64,000 bases of DNA from Porites lobata (taxonomy: Eukaryota; Cnidaria; Anthozoa; Scleractinia; Poritidae): positions 1,260,001-1,324,000 of the forward strand of contig CALNXK010000128.1 of assembly GCA_942486035.1 (NCBI GenBank), given 5' to 3'. This document shows positions 1 through 9,261 of this stretch, piece after piece. Position numbers and translations under genes: made by a program. The notes under the pieces are model-generated. The model was not told the DNA's origin. It made no database searches and saw only the letters and a list, made by a program, of their open reading frames with translations. Every line of letters begins with the position of its first letter. The stretch's first letter is position 1.

Positions 1-517
1 GTTCTACGCTAATTTTTTATCGCTCCCCAACGCGCCCCACGTTTTGTGATACTTTTTCCGAATTGAAACCGGCATGTTTTCATGGGAGAATGTAGCCTCG
101 CGAAGACCAATGTGACATGTTACTGGAAGTGTTACTGTTGTAATCACAAGCTGATCACAAAATAGCGGGGCAGCGGCGACTGGTTCCTCCAAACAATAGC
201 ATTAGGTGAGCATAAAATGTTCGAAACTGGTATATAAATAGGCTGATGAGTACTCTGATGTAGGAATGTCTGTTTTTGTAGTAGGACTAAAAAAGCATAA
301 TAAAATTGCAGTCATACATGTGACTCTCTTTATGCAGGTATAAAATCAGTAGGATGAGAATTACTGGTATTAAATTAAAAGATAAGTTTGATTATACAGT
401 TAAGCCCTGTGCATTTTGAAACCAGCAATCTATACTTCCAAGATTGGTGTGTGTTGTTGTGTGGATGTTATGACTTTGTCAGTTTCTTGCCTAGTCCCTG
501 TTTTATTCAGTGGTGAT

Positions 518-751
518 TAGCCTCCATAGCAGGCATTTAAAAGGAAAGGGAGAGGGGTTTTGGGCACAAGAGAAATGCGAAGAGTGCACGAGGAAGGAGG
601 GAGTGATTTCAACATTCACCTGGTTGATGTTTATAATGCAAAAAACAATTAGTCTCCTGTATGGCAGGCATTTCCCTCCCTCCTTCCCTCACATTTCTCT
701 TGCACTAAGACCCACTTTCCCTTTTCTTTGAAATGCCTGCCACACAGGCTA
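518..751. mobile_element. Degenerate foldback element with TAGCC...GGCTA ends
   Basis: The left end reads TAGCCTCCATAGCAGGCATT and the right end AATGCCTGCCACACAGGCTA, so the termini are inverted. The arms continue with purine-rich versus pyrimidine-rich tracts (aaggaaagggag against ctttcccttttct). The middle is less well paired. The flanking 9-mers AGTGGTGAT and AGTGATGTC match at only 6 of 9 positions, so any target-site duplication is eroded. By its ends it belongs with the TAGCC-ended foldbacks at 6301, 7976, 24920 and 62734, but this is an old copy. No coding capacity. Confidence 0.6.
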
Positions 752-934
752 AGTGATGTCATTCAATCTGTTTACCCATTTACACTGTTTAATATATATC
801 AAACAATTTGCATATTTTGGTGGCTTTAGTTAAAATATAAATTGCTTGATCATTGAATGTGCTTTTGACATTGGAAAACCAAGGCTGAAAAAATGGTGAC
901 AGGGAAAGGAAATAGAAAAAGTGGAACAATGGGG

Positions 935-1408
935 CAGTAAAATCATGAGACTAAGAACCTGAATTAACTAAGTAAGCCTAAACAGATTCTTATATAAATA
1001 GTAGTTAGCACAAGTTTAGGCTATTTAGGTTTTTAAATGGATTCATATTTTCTGAAGAAAAAATGTAGCTAAGAGTATTTGTGTTTCACCTTATTCCTCA
1101 TATAAAGTCTGCATACCAAATTAGAAGTTATGTGAGAATGGACATAAAAAGAGGAATGTATTTAAATTTAAACATTGGCATTTACATTGCAGTTGGAGCG
1201 ATAAGACAGCTTTGTTTCCAAAGAAGATTCTAAATGTTGATTTATCTCTGCTCAAGTGTACAGAATTTTTTCATAGATTTCAAAAATAAGAACCTGTTTC
1301 AAATTTTAGGCTAAACAGGTTTTTATATAGAGGGGGCTCATCTGGCATAATTTTATTTTAGCTGAACAGGTTCTTGAAATTCAGGTTCTAAGTCAGGGGG
1401 TTTTACTG
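935..1408. mobile_element. pogo/mariner-like MITE (CAGTAAAA ends)
   Basis: The left end CAGTAAAATCATGAGACTAA and the right end, read inverted, CAGTAAAACCCCCTGACTTA, both run on into AGAACCTGAATT. The right end is followed by TA, as expected for a TA target. The left flank is GG, so that side has mutated or the boundary is slightly off. Internal AGAACCTG / AGGCTAAA motifs recur as in the MITE at 13768-14189, so both belong to one family. About 474 bp, non-coding. Confidence 0.6.
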
Positions 1409-2255
1409 TACCACTAGGATCCACCTCTGCAATAACTGGTAACCCAAAAGCCCTCTTTACAGACAACCGCTTCATACAGACACCTGATCAAGGCTGTGCT
1501 CTAGCAGAGCCCTGTGACCGCTGGCACCTAACTTTTGCTTTTGGGTGACTAGAAAATCTCAGACTTTTCATACAAATCATATGCTGGGCAGCCTAGATTT
1601 TACAGGTTCACAGAACTAGGCTCCTTTCAATGTTCCTTAGAGCACAGCCTTGCTCATCATTACAGATAGCTTGCTTTGTTCGCTGGAAAAAAGCCCTTAA
1701 ATTTTCTCTAAATTAAGATGGTTAATTTCTACGGTCCCCTCAGTGTCTGTATAACAGAGTCTGTGAGTATGATGAGACCTATGACACCATATTTAAATTA
1801 TAAAATTGGGGTGAGGAGAAAGGAAAGGGGTCTCAAGCTATGTTGCCCCAGTCCTGATTACAGGAGATTTGTAAACATGTATGAATTTCACATTTTGAAG
1901 AGTTTTTATAATCCAAAAAAATATGTGATAACATGTGTTTGTACATACTGACACAATCATTAAACAAATATTGGCTGCAGCTTTTAAAATCTATTGACTG
2001 CATCAGGCTTTGTAATCACAAATATGCCATTTTCAGTTTCAATCCAGTTATAAGACATTCTATGACTCATACCAATAGAAAAATATGGCAAATAAAGATG
2101 CTCAATATTATATTATCTTTCTCAAACTCATTAATAATTCATTAAGAAAATACAAAGGAAATTAATGTTTAATGAGTGTTTGGAAATCGGATGAAACACT
2201 GCTTAGTATTTGCATCCTTAATTTCTCCTTCAAAAATGATTTTGTTTGAGAAGAA

Positions 2256-2393
2256 ATATCAAACATTTGACACAGTGTTTCATCACCAGATGAAACACCT
2301 CGAAGTTCGTCAAAAATACTCTGCTGCGCGTCGTATTTTCAACTCTCTTCTCGGTGTTTCATCTGGTGATGAAACACTGCATCTCATGTTTGA
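2256..2393. repeat. Nested palindrome (foldback MITE)
   Basis: Positions 2275-2299 and 2353-2377 are exact 25-bp inverted repeats. Each arm is itself a near palindrome of the form GTGTTTCATC-ACCA-GATGAAACAC. Outside them the pairing continues less perfectly to ATATCAAACAT on the left and ATGTTTGATAT on the right, giving a cruciform-capable element of about 138 bp. A further GATGAAACACTGC lies at about 2188-2200. No protein is implied. Confidence 0.65.
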
Positions 2394-3103
2394 TATATTA
2401 CATAAGAGGACACAAGTTCACTGTACACAAATACTCTCTATTTTATTTACTTGTCTTCATGTGATGATAAATACAGATGTTAAGCAAAACGAAATGCAGA
2501 CTTGGTGCCAACAGAGAAACAAGTCCTCGAAACGATGACCCCCTCAACTTCGATTCTCTTATTACAGCTAGCAAGTGAACATCTTGCAATGCTGAATGAC
2601 AAAACAAAATAAGCTCACTGTGTTTAAATACCGTTGCCGGGTATTCTGAAGAAGCTCCTAGTATCTTATGAGTATATCACAGCTATGCACATCAGTACCT
2701 CTTAGCACTAGTTGCACTGATTTCACGGTGAATTCAAAAATTTTCGGCGAACCGCGGGTCTTACCTCCAGTGCTTTTCATGATTGAAGCATTGAACAAAG
2801 CGTTTCTGTGCCGACTTTTCTCGGTCAGTTGCAAACAGGATGCAATTGATTACGAACAAAATACACCAGAATACACTTATCAACGGAACGAGACTGTTTT
2901 TTCCCTGAGAATTGGACAGACTTTCTTTTTCAAGGGCTTCCGGAGGACATTCAAAGCAAAATCGTATATATCTACAGCGTAATTAACGAATATTCACTCC
3001 GCAGTCGAGATGTTCACTCCACGCCATCTTGACACAAATGATCAGATTCTGAATACCGCCCATGATGCTTAGCGATCGTAGTGCGCACACCGCCAGCTTA
3101 ACG

Positions 3104-3369
3104 GGTAACGTAAAAAAACCGCTGTTAAATCGCCCCTCCAAATTTAAGCCCCCTGGGGGCTTGAAATTGGAAAATTGCCCCCAAATACCAATTAAAACAC
3201 AGCAAAAATGGTAAATTTACATCCAACTATAAGGCTAGCCTAATCGATTTTGAGACGCAAATTTCCCTCCTTAGATAAGCCCCTTTGAATATAAGCCCCT
3301 CCAAAAATAAGCCCCTCAAAAAGGGCATTTGAAAAATATAAGCCCGGGGGCTTAGGTTCGGATATGGTA
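3104..3369. mobile_element. Right half of junction MITE (unit 1)
   Basis: Carries the 'AAGCCCCTCCAAA(T/A)ATAAGCCCC' repeats and the right terminus ending TTCGGATATGGTA. At the two internal junctions (29763-30084 and 48230-48567) the same sequence has a matching left terminus TACCGC(A)(G)AAATTCCGAA. In unit 1 that left half is missing and unique flank takes its place, so the array starts in mid-element. Confidence 0.65.
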
Positions 3370-5584
3370 CCTTCTATTTGGAGGCCGTTGCAATCGCTAC
3401 TTTTGAGATATATACCGCTGAAAATTTACGGGTTACCTAATTTTTATATGGTCTTTCAGTTCCTGCTGAAATCATTTTGTTCCAAAGGTATTGTCTTCAT
3501 GTTAACAGAAAGTTGATTACGTGACCAACTATTTAATAAAGGTCTATTGACTAGTTTGATTGACAACAGAAATAATAGTCCATTTGAAAGCAAAGCCAAG
3601 GGTTTTATAACTAATTGCAAATCTTACAAAATCAGAAGAATCAAAAACTGAAATGTTTATTTAAGGTAAACTACGTCTAGACTACGATTGCTCAATTGAT
3701 CCTGAAAAGCCCCTGTATGTTTCAATAAAGCATTTATGTATGTTTCAATAAAGCATGTCAGTATGTATGTTTCAATAGAGGATGTATTGCTTGTTAATTA
3801 TTAAAATTGAAAGAAACATACTGCAGAAGAACGTTCGAAATGGTCTACGTTACAGACAGACGGACTAAGATGAATTTAGACAAAAACCCAAGTTAGGAAG
3901 AGGAGAAGGGGAAAGCAAGGCAAAAGGAAAATTAAAGAATTTATTGTAATACCTAGAAACAAAACCAAATGATTCACTCCTTTGGCTAAAGGGTGGCTTT
4001 AGTTTAACATAAGTCTCAGAGATTCACGCGCATGGATAATTTGATTCGGACGAGAGGAGTGACCATTCTTTATTCCCGTCGTGGTCAACTGTAATTACAA
4101 AATAAGGTGACTATGATTTTCATCATTCTAAGGTGAAGAAAAACCGATTAGAAACTTACCACTTGTGTTTCTTAAAACTGCTTCTGTACTATGATTGCTA
4201 TTTTTCGCTAGCAGTTTGATTTGTCTGATTTCAAAAAGGTGTTAAATTATTTATAAATATTAAAACAGCTTTATATGACATCTGTTTTGTCGCTACACTT
4301 CGTCGAGGCAAGCTAATAGCCTGCGAACCCAGCGGCAGAGGTAGGCGTATCGGTTTGCAGGTTCCCGAGTTAATGATATTCACATATAAAATGGACTGAA
4401 AACGTAAAATGAAAATTGTAAGGGGAGATCTTTTTTGCCTTTCAATTTGTATCTAGCCAGTGCTTTCAAATCTTCGCTTTGAACACTGTTACTTCACACT
4501 AGAACTTGTAAGTATAATCTAAGGGCACTTGAAATCTACTTTGAGGGTCACTTTAACTTTACTTAGTGACCATGGACACATTATTTTGTCTGTTTTGTAG
4601 TTCAAAGAAGCCGAAGTTCGCGGCCAAGTATGATCTACACCACACTTGGCCAGGAGCCCATCAAATTTTGATGGGCTCCTGACTTGGCCAATGGACCACT
4701 AGGATATGAAAGCCAACTAAAGATGTGCAGCGGTTCCAAGATTCTGATGAAAGCATAGATGAACATTTTCTAAATTACCTCTCTAAATTACGGGCTGGAG
4801 AAACTACGCATCGGAGTTTGAGGACTCCATAGGGCGATTTCTTAGAAGACTTCAAAAAGCTATTTTCCGTTGCAAACCCTTCATGATTTTTAAGGGTAGC
4901 AATCGTATTTGTGACATGTGTGACTGACAGCTTGTGCTTAGAAGTACTAATCAAAATACTAGTTCGGTTATGGGTTTCTGTTTAACTTAACTCGCTTCTT
5001 TAAGCCTCAAAGCGCCTTCTAAAAAATCGTATTCATTTCAATACAAGCTAGACAAGATGCAGGGGCTTATATCCGGGGAGACTTGCTATCGAAAGTGTCT
5101 TTTGGTGTTTTTCAGGTACAAGGGGGCGCACATTTGCGGACATTTCATAAGGGAGTAAAAGCTTAGCTTTATAACCCCTTACGCACTAGCTTTTTTTTCT
5201 TTCTCTCTTTTTTTGGCTATAATTTTTTTTGGTCATTTTTTTCAGCTTAATTTTTTTTTGATCCAGAGTCCAGAGTCCACGGTCCACTCCAGATTTTAGA
5301 CTATGCCGGTGCAGTAAATTACAGGAAACATGTCCAATTCAGATCTCGGGTACAACTAAACTGCTTAATTAAACTTGAGGTTTATCTACTATTTGAGCTT
5401 TCTGTTGGGCGTGTACGAGGCAAAAACTACGTTAGCACACTAGAATTAAGTGATTATTTAAGCTTCAAGTGGTGAAGCCAACACATGTTTTAGTAATTTA
5501 CACTGAACTTGCATTGCCTATGAATTCTTTATATAGTCCAAAAACTAGGGTAAAACACTGGAATCAAGTGATTATTTGAAACTA
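3370..5584. other. Non-coding stretch of unit 1
   Basis: No credible ORF. It holds a short tandem repeat of about 21 bp around TATGTTTCAATAAAGCAT at 3714-3783 (an extra unit is present in unit 3 at about 48907-49000, and most of the region is deleted in unit 2). It also has a TAGCCTGCGAACCC...GGTTTGCAGGTT inverted repeat at about 4318-4371, a 31-bp palindromic insertion at 4651-4681, and a GAGTCCA-type short repeat near 5265-5290 that varies in length between the three units. Confidence 0.7.
4651..4681. mobile_element. 31-bp perfect palindrome inserted in unit 1 only
   Basis: CAGGAGCCCATCAAA, one T, then its exact inverse TTTGATGGGCTCCTG. ACTTGGC stands on both sides (4644-4650 and 4682-4688). 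Units 2 and 3 read ACTTGGCCAA with a single copy, so this is an insertion with a 7- or 8-bp target duplication, depending on how the edge C is assigned. The CAGG...CCTG ends and 7-8 bp duplication would suit a hAT-type mechanism. The element is too short to be anything but a relic or a mobilised hairpin. Confidence 0.75.
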
Positions 5585-6216
5585 CAGTCGACTTCCGATA
5601 ACTCGAACCTTCAAGGGAAATGGAAAAAAGTTCGAGTTATCGGGAGTTCGAGTTATCGGGAGCTCGAAGAAAATAGCCGAGAGTAAGGTAAAAAACAGTT
5701 TTTACTGCACAGTGAACATTTTCATCACATTTAATTGTAGAAATGTCCTCAAATGTCAAGTGAAAATTAAAAGATACTTCAAGATTATAAATCAGAACGT
5801 AACGAAACAAAACACAGCCTAAATAAAGCATGCGTTTTACTGTTTTGAGAAGTAGAGCTGCTTCACGTTAGCCTTTGTCAATCGACATCAGCCTCAATTA
5901 TAGTAAACTATACTCCTACAACACGTTAATAGGAAATCCAAAATTCAATGTTTCGGACGCCAGTAGACGGCTTTTTTCTTTACTTTTTAAGGGCTCAAAA
6001 CATGGTTCGAGTTGTCGAGGGTAAAATTATATAAAAAATGACCTGAGGGGAAACGAAAATTGGTTCGAGTTAGCGTGAGTTCCAGTTATCGGGGGTTCAA
6101 GTTACCGAGGGTAAAATTACAATAAATGTACGACGGAAATCCAGGGGAAATCGATTTTGGTTCGAGTTAGCGCGAGGTTCGAGTTAGCAAGAGTTCGAGT
6201 TATCGGAAGTCGACTG
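5585..6216. mobile_element. pogo/Tigger-like MITE, unit 1 only
   Basis: The ends are CAGTCGACTTCCGATAACTC and its inverse GAGTTATCGGAAGTCGACTG, flanked by TA on both sides (5583-5584, 6217-6218). The empty site gaaacTAcc is intact in unit 2 (near 32167) and, as aaaacTAcc, in unit 3 (near 50732). The GTTCGAGTTATCGG motif is repeated inside both ends. TA duplication and CAGT termini fit the pogo/Tigger branch of Tc1-mariner. No transposase is present, so it is non-autonomous, and it arrived after the duplication. Confidence 0.85.
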
Positions 6217-6300
6217 TACCTTGAAGCTTCAAGTGCAGGTGAAGCCAACTCAAGTTTTAGTGAATTTACACTGAACTTGCACTGAGATCCCTGATTAGCC

Positions 6301-6421
6301 TAGCCAGCGTATCAGGCGCTTGGAAGTAGGGGGCGAAAGAGAGAACTGGCGCGCGTGTCCTCTTCTCGCGCGCCCGTTTTTTCTTGTGTCCACTACTTCC
6401 AAGCGCTTGTTACGCAGGCTA
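6301..6421. mobile_element. TAGCC-ended foldback with 9-bp TSD
   Basis: TAGCCAGCG at the left and CGCAGGCTA at the right. The arms pair through GGCGCTTGGAAGTAG / CTACTTCCAAGCGCTTG, with a GCGCGC-rich loop. TGATTAGCC occurs directly before (6292-6300) and after (6422-6430). Unit 3 has a single, slightly mutated site at about 50813-50821 and no element. Unit 2 carries it at 32274-32408. A 9-bp duplication fits Mutator-like (MULE) or Merlin transposition; the superfamily is inferred. Non-coding. Confidence 0.8.
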
Positions 6422-6430
6422 TGATTAGCC

Positions 6431-7806
6431 CCACATAGGGCACATGCCATGATTGTCCTCTGATTTAGCTGCTCTTTGTTCGCTTAGTAATATTCGTAGA
6501 AAAGTCGAGTGTTTTTTAACAAATAAAAACTACCTTTTTCCTTTTCACATGTACACGTTTTACATCAAAGTCGACTTTAAAAAGAATTAGTAGTTTTCTG
6601 AAAAATGCCCGAGTGCGATGAAATTATTGCAAATTGCGACAACAGTAGCTGATTCAGGCAAAGCGCGATGGACAGTTATTACAAAATGCGACAGCTTTTT
6701 TTTCAAGTGCGATGCACTTATGAATTGTGACAGTACCTCAGGAGTAGAATAAAGTAAGATAAAATGTCTGGAATACTGAAGGTTCTGCGTATTCCATTTT
6801 CAAAATTTAGTTACCAACAGGAGGAGAAGAAAACCTTTTTCACGTAATTCTTCATTTTAAAACGTTGAACACATAGTAAGTCTGACATCACCTTTTACTT
6901 CCGCCTTACTATGTTGATTTGGTTTTAAATAGTCTAAAGCGCTAGCCGTCTCCTCACCCCACCCCCTCCCCTAAGAGGCGGCCGGGCAGCCCGTTGGTGG
7001 GATTAGGGCGAGGAGACGGCTGCGATGGCACTTCCTGACGTCTTGAAAGACGACTACTTCAGACCAAAGTAACCGACATTATTTATAGTATATGACTTGA
7101 CCTTGCTTAAAATATGTAGAATATGGCCTCCTCTATATAGACGATCCCTTTCTTAAAACAGCTGTCAGCCGAATTCAATTTTTATTGCGAGCCTTTTCAA
7201 TCTGAGTCCAAGAATCGATCGATAGCTCTGCATGGCGGCGTACTGGTTTGCGAAAGAGATGACACAAGAAAGAATATAAACTGTTTTTTAATCGGTGTTA
7301 ATGGCCACAAGCGTCACGTTTTGAATCCAATTATAAAAATCACTCATTAACATCTCTTCAGGAAAAGTTGGGGCGAAAACTATTCGTTACACGTCCAAAA
7401 AAATATGGTAATCGTTTGTTAAACAAAAGGGTCCTACCGGAATCTAGAAATCACTGTGTACAGTCAATGTCGTGCGCAAATGAATACGCAGCGACTACTA
7501 TAGAAAGCATAAATGAAGACCGACACCATTGATTCTTTAAGCTAATGAGTTCGCAATCTTATAATATTCAGTCACGGTCATGTCGTCCCTAAAAGTAAAG
7601 GGACATAAACTAAGCAAATAAACCAACGCAGATGCAATCAAGGCTTAGCAAACCTAATATAGCAAAGGAACTGATGGCCAGAGATGCAAACATACGTGTA
7701 GAACAACATAGAAATGCTACTGAGTGTCACCACTAACAAAAGGTAGCATAGTCTTAAGTTCTCCTTCTCTGAGACTACGATAGAGCTTATATTGCCCCCT
7801 TCTTAT
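6431..7806. other. Non-coding stretch of unit 1
   Basis: No gene. It contains an inverted repeat at 6943-7021 (TAGCCGTCTCCTC...GAGGAGACGGCT) shared by all three units, and a run of 'AAATTGCGAC / GCGATG' short motifs at about 6605-6735. The rest is AT-rich and colinear with units 2 and 3. Confidence 0.65.
6943..7021. repeat. Inverted repeat TAGCCGTCTCCTC...GAGGAGACGGCT
   Basis: The arms of about 13 bp are perfect and enclose a C- then G-rich loop. The same element sits at 32933-33012 and 51328-51402. The TAGCC...GGCT ends resemble the foldback family described at 6301 and 7976, but I cannot find a flanking target duplication, so membership is tentative. Confidence 0.6.
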
Positions 7807-8310
7807 AGACCTTTCCACTTTTTTTTGTCAACTTTTGACATAGACAAGTTCGGCAAAATCCGTTGATACCACTGGAAAGAGCGCCCTAAAATTGCCAAAT
7901 TTGATAGTGATTCGTCTTAAGCGAGCGAAGATACAGCGGCCTCAAATTCACGAAATATTACAGACGTTTGTATGGTGGCCTGCGTGGCAGGCGTTTGAAA
8001 GGGAAGGGGTAGGGAATTAGGACGCGAGACCACGCGCGCCCAAATTCCCCCTTCCCCTTTTAACGCCTGCCACACAGGCTATTTGTATGGTGACAGGCCT
8101 GGTATGGTGGGAAGCAAACACTTGCCCCCCAACAAACAAACGTCTGTAAATTTTCGTAACTTTGCGGAGCTCTATCTTCGCTCGCTTAAGACGTATAATA
8201 ACTTTCAATTTTGGCAGTTTTACTAATTTTAGGGCACTTTTTCCAGTTGTGTCGACGGATTTACCCTAACTTTTCTATGTCAAAAGTTGAAAAAAACCGT
8301 GGAAAGGTCT
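7807..8310. mobile_element. Long palindromic TIR element (AGACCTTTCC...GGAAAGGTCT)
   Basis: The left half (AGACCTTTCCAC, CAACTTTTGACATAG, GAAAGAGCGCCCTAAAAT, CTTAAGCGAGCGAAGAT, ACAGACGTTTG) reappears inverted in the right half (CAAACGTCTGTAA, ATCTTCGCTCGCTTAAG, TTAGGGCACTTTTTCC, CTATGTCAAAAGTTG, GTGGAAAGGTCT). The centre is occupied by the separate foldback at 7976-8081. Unit 2 has it at 33796-34308. Unit 3 has only the left half, from 61487 to the centre. Short frames inside (for example 8017-8208) are translations of the palindrome. Confidence 0.75.
7976..8081. mobile_element. TAGCC-type foldback with 9-bp TSD nested in a palindrome
   Basis: The ends are TGGCCTGCGTGGCAGGCG and CGCCTGCCACACAGGCTA. 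The arms continue as GGGAAGGGGTAGGG / CCCCTTCCCC. TTTGTATGG flanks both sides (7967-7975, 8082-8090). Unit 3 has TTTGTATGG once (about 61651-61659) without the element. The unit 2 copy lies at 33974-34079. The arm sequence is unrelated to that of the 6301 element although the terminal bases are the same. Confidence 0.82.
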
Positions 8311-8999
8311 GTTCAGGTGAACGTCATCAGAAGCAATAGATTTCGTTAGACTGTTCAAAGTCCCCTATTTTTTCGTGAGATCGTCGAGATAAAGAGAGCC
8401 CCTTTATCCTCTCTTGTCGAGATATAGCGCGTCTGGGATTATAGCTCCAGGGGGAGGGGGGCCAGCAAAATAGAGGGACTGTAATAACATCACTGCAGCT
8501 CGCGTCTACGGAGCGCGTTGTACCAGCAACGCAGGCGACAATAGATGTTAATTTGCGTTGACCAGTCCGGGCCACAACCAGAACTGGATATATGATGACG
8601 TCACCCAAATTTTCAACATGGCGCCCAAACCAAGGGACACGAATCAGGGTCGCTTTTCAGCTCTTTGCTACGCCTAGAAATGACCTTGTCCCACAGTACC
8701 TTAGGAGCTGCGCCTCTGAATGATGAGGAAGCACATGAGTGTGAAAAAAATGGCAACTGGTGAAGTTTGCGTGTTCTCTAGGGGTAAAACGGCTGAAAAC
8801 GAGAGTGTTTCAGCTCAAAGATCTACCTGACAAGGCGCAAAACATTTGAAGATAGAAAGGTGTGTTTCATTTTTTTGATGTTTGAAAAAAATTTTTTTTG
8901 AAATCTTCATAAAATTTGCTTGTTGATGGTGGTTTTGTTGTCGTAGTGCAAAGCATTTTCATATAGTGCTGTGTGTTTGAATTTGCGGTATCCGGTCGT
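8311..8999. other. Non-coding stretch of unit 1 before the LINE
   Basis: No gene seen; AT-rich with GATGACGTCA-type motifs near 8593. The short minus-strand frame at 8327-8608 is not conserved in character and resembles nothing known. Colinear with unit 2 (about 34309-34998) and absent from unit 3. Confidence 0.6.
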
Positions 9000-9009
9000 T
9001 TCGCCTACG

Positions 9010-9261
9010 GTCAATTCAATTCAATTCTTTATTCATAGGTAGGAAAATAAAGTAGCTGACAAATAATAATTAACTAAAAGACATTAAGTTCATTTGTGTA
9101 CGGTGTCCAAAGTAGCAAGAGCTTTCTTGTTGGACACCGTCATGTTGAAATAATTGGCAGCAGTAAAGAGAGGAATAAAATCTCAAATAATATCAGTGAT
9201 AGAAGATATAAGCAAGGTCAGATTTGGTTGGTTAGAAGACAGGACTTCCATTCTTTCTTAA
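9010..9261 (-). mobile_element. 3' end of unit 1 LINE, separated by insertion
   Basis: The minus-strand LINE ends here with a short tandem tail seen on the + strand as TCAATTCAATTCAATTC at 9011-9027. A candidate target duplication TTCGCCTACG lies at 9000-9009 and again beyond the 5' end (TTCGCCTAC at 17172-17180). The LINE body continues at 13656 after the Kolobok-like element, then at 14192 after a MITE. In unit 2 the same sequence is continuous. Confidence 0.85.

Larger units (their letters stand above)
1..3103. other. Left flank, no supportable gene
   Basis: This stretch precedes the tandem array and does not recur in units 2 or 3. Open frames here are short (under 125 codons), overlap repeats and resemble no family I know. 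The longest, 2176-2538, runs straight through a palindromic element and is therefore not credible as a gene. The contents I can name are a foldback (518-751), a pogo-like MITE (935-1408) and a nested palindrome (2256-2393). From about 2980 to 3100 the base composition becomes more CpG-rich just before the first unit starts. I cannot exclude introns or UTR of a neighbouring gene. Confidence 0.6.

Noticed and set aside
4..192. 62-codon minus ORF at the window edge as a gene end
   Set aside because: Too short, no family resemblance, and the window edge prevents any test.
2668..2982. 104-codon plus ORF in the left flank
   Set aside because: No motif, no support from a second copy, composition like the surrounding non-coding DNA.
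8327..8608. 93-codon minus ORF as a conserved small gene
   Set aside because: Not open to the same extent in unit 2 and without known motifs.
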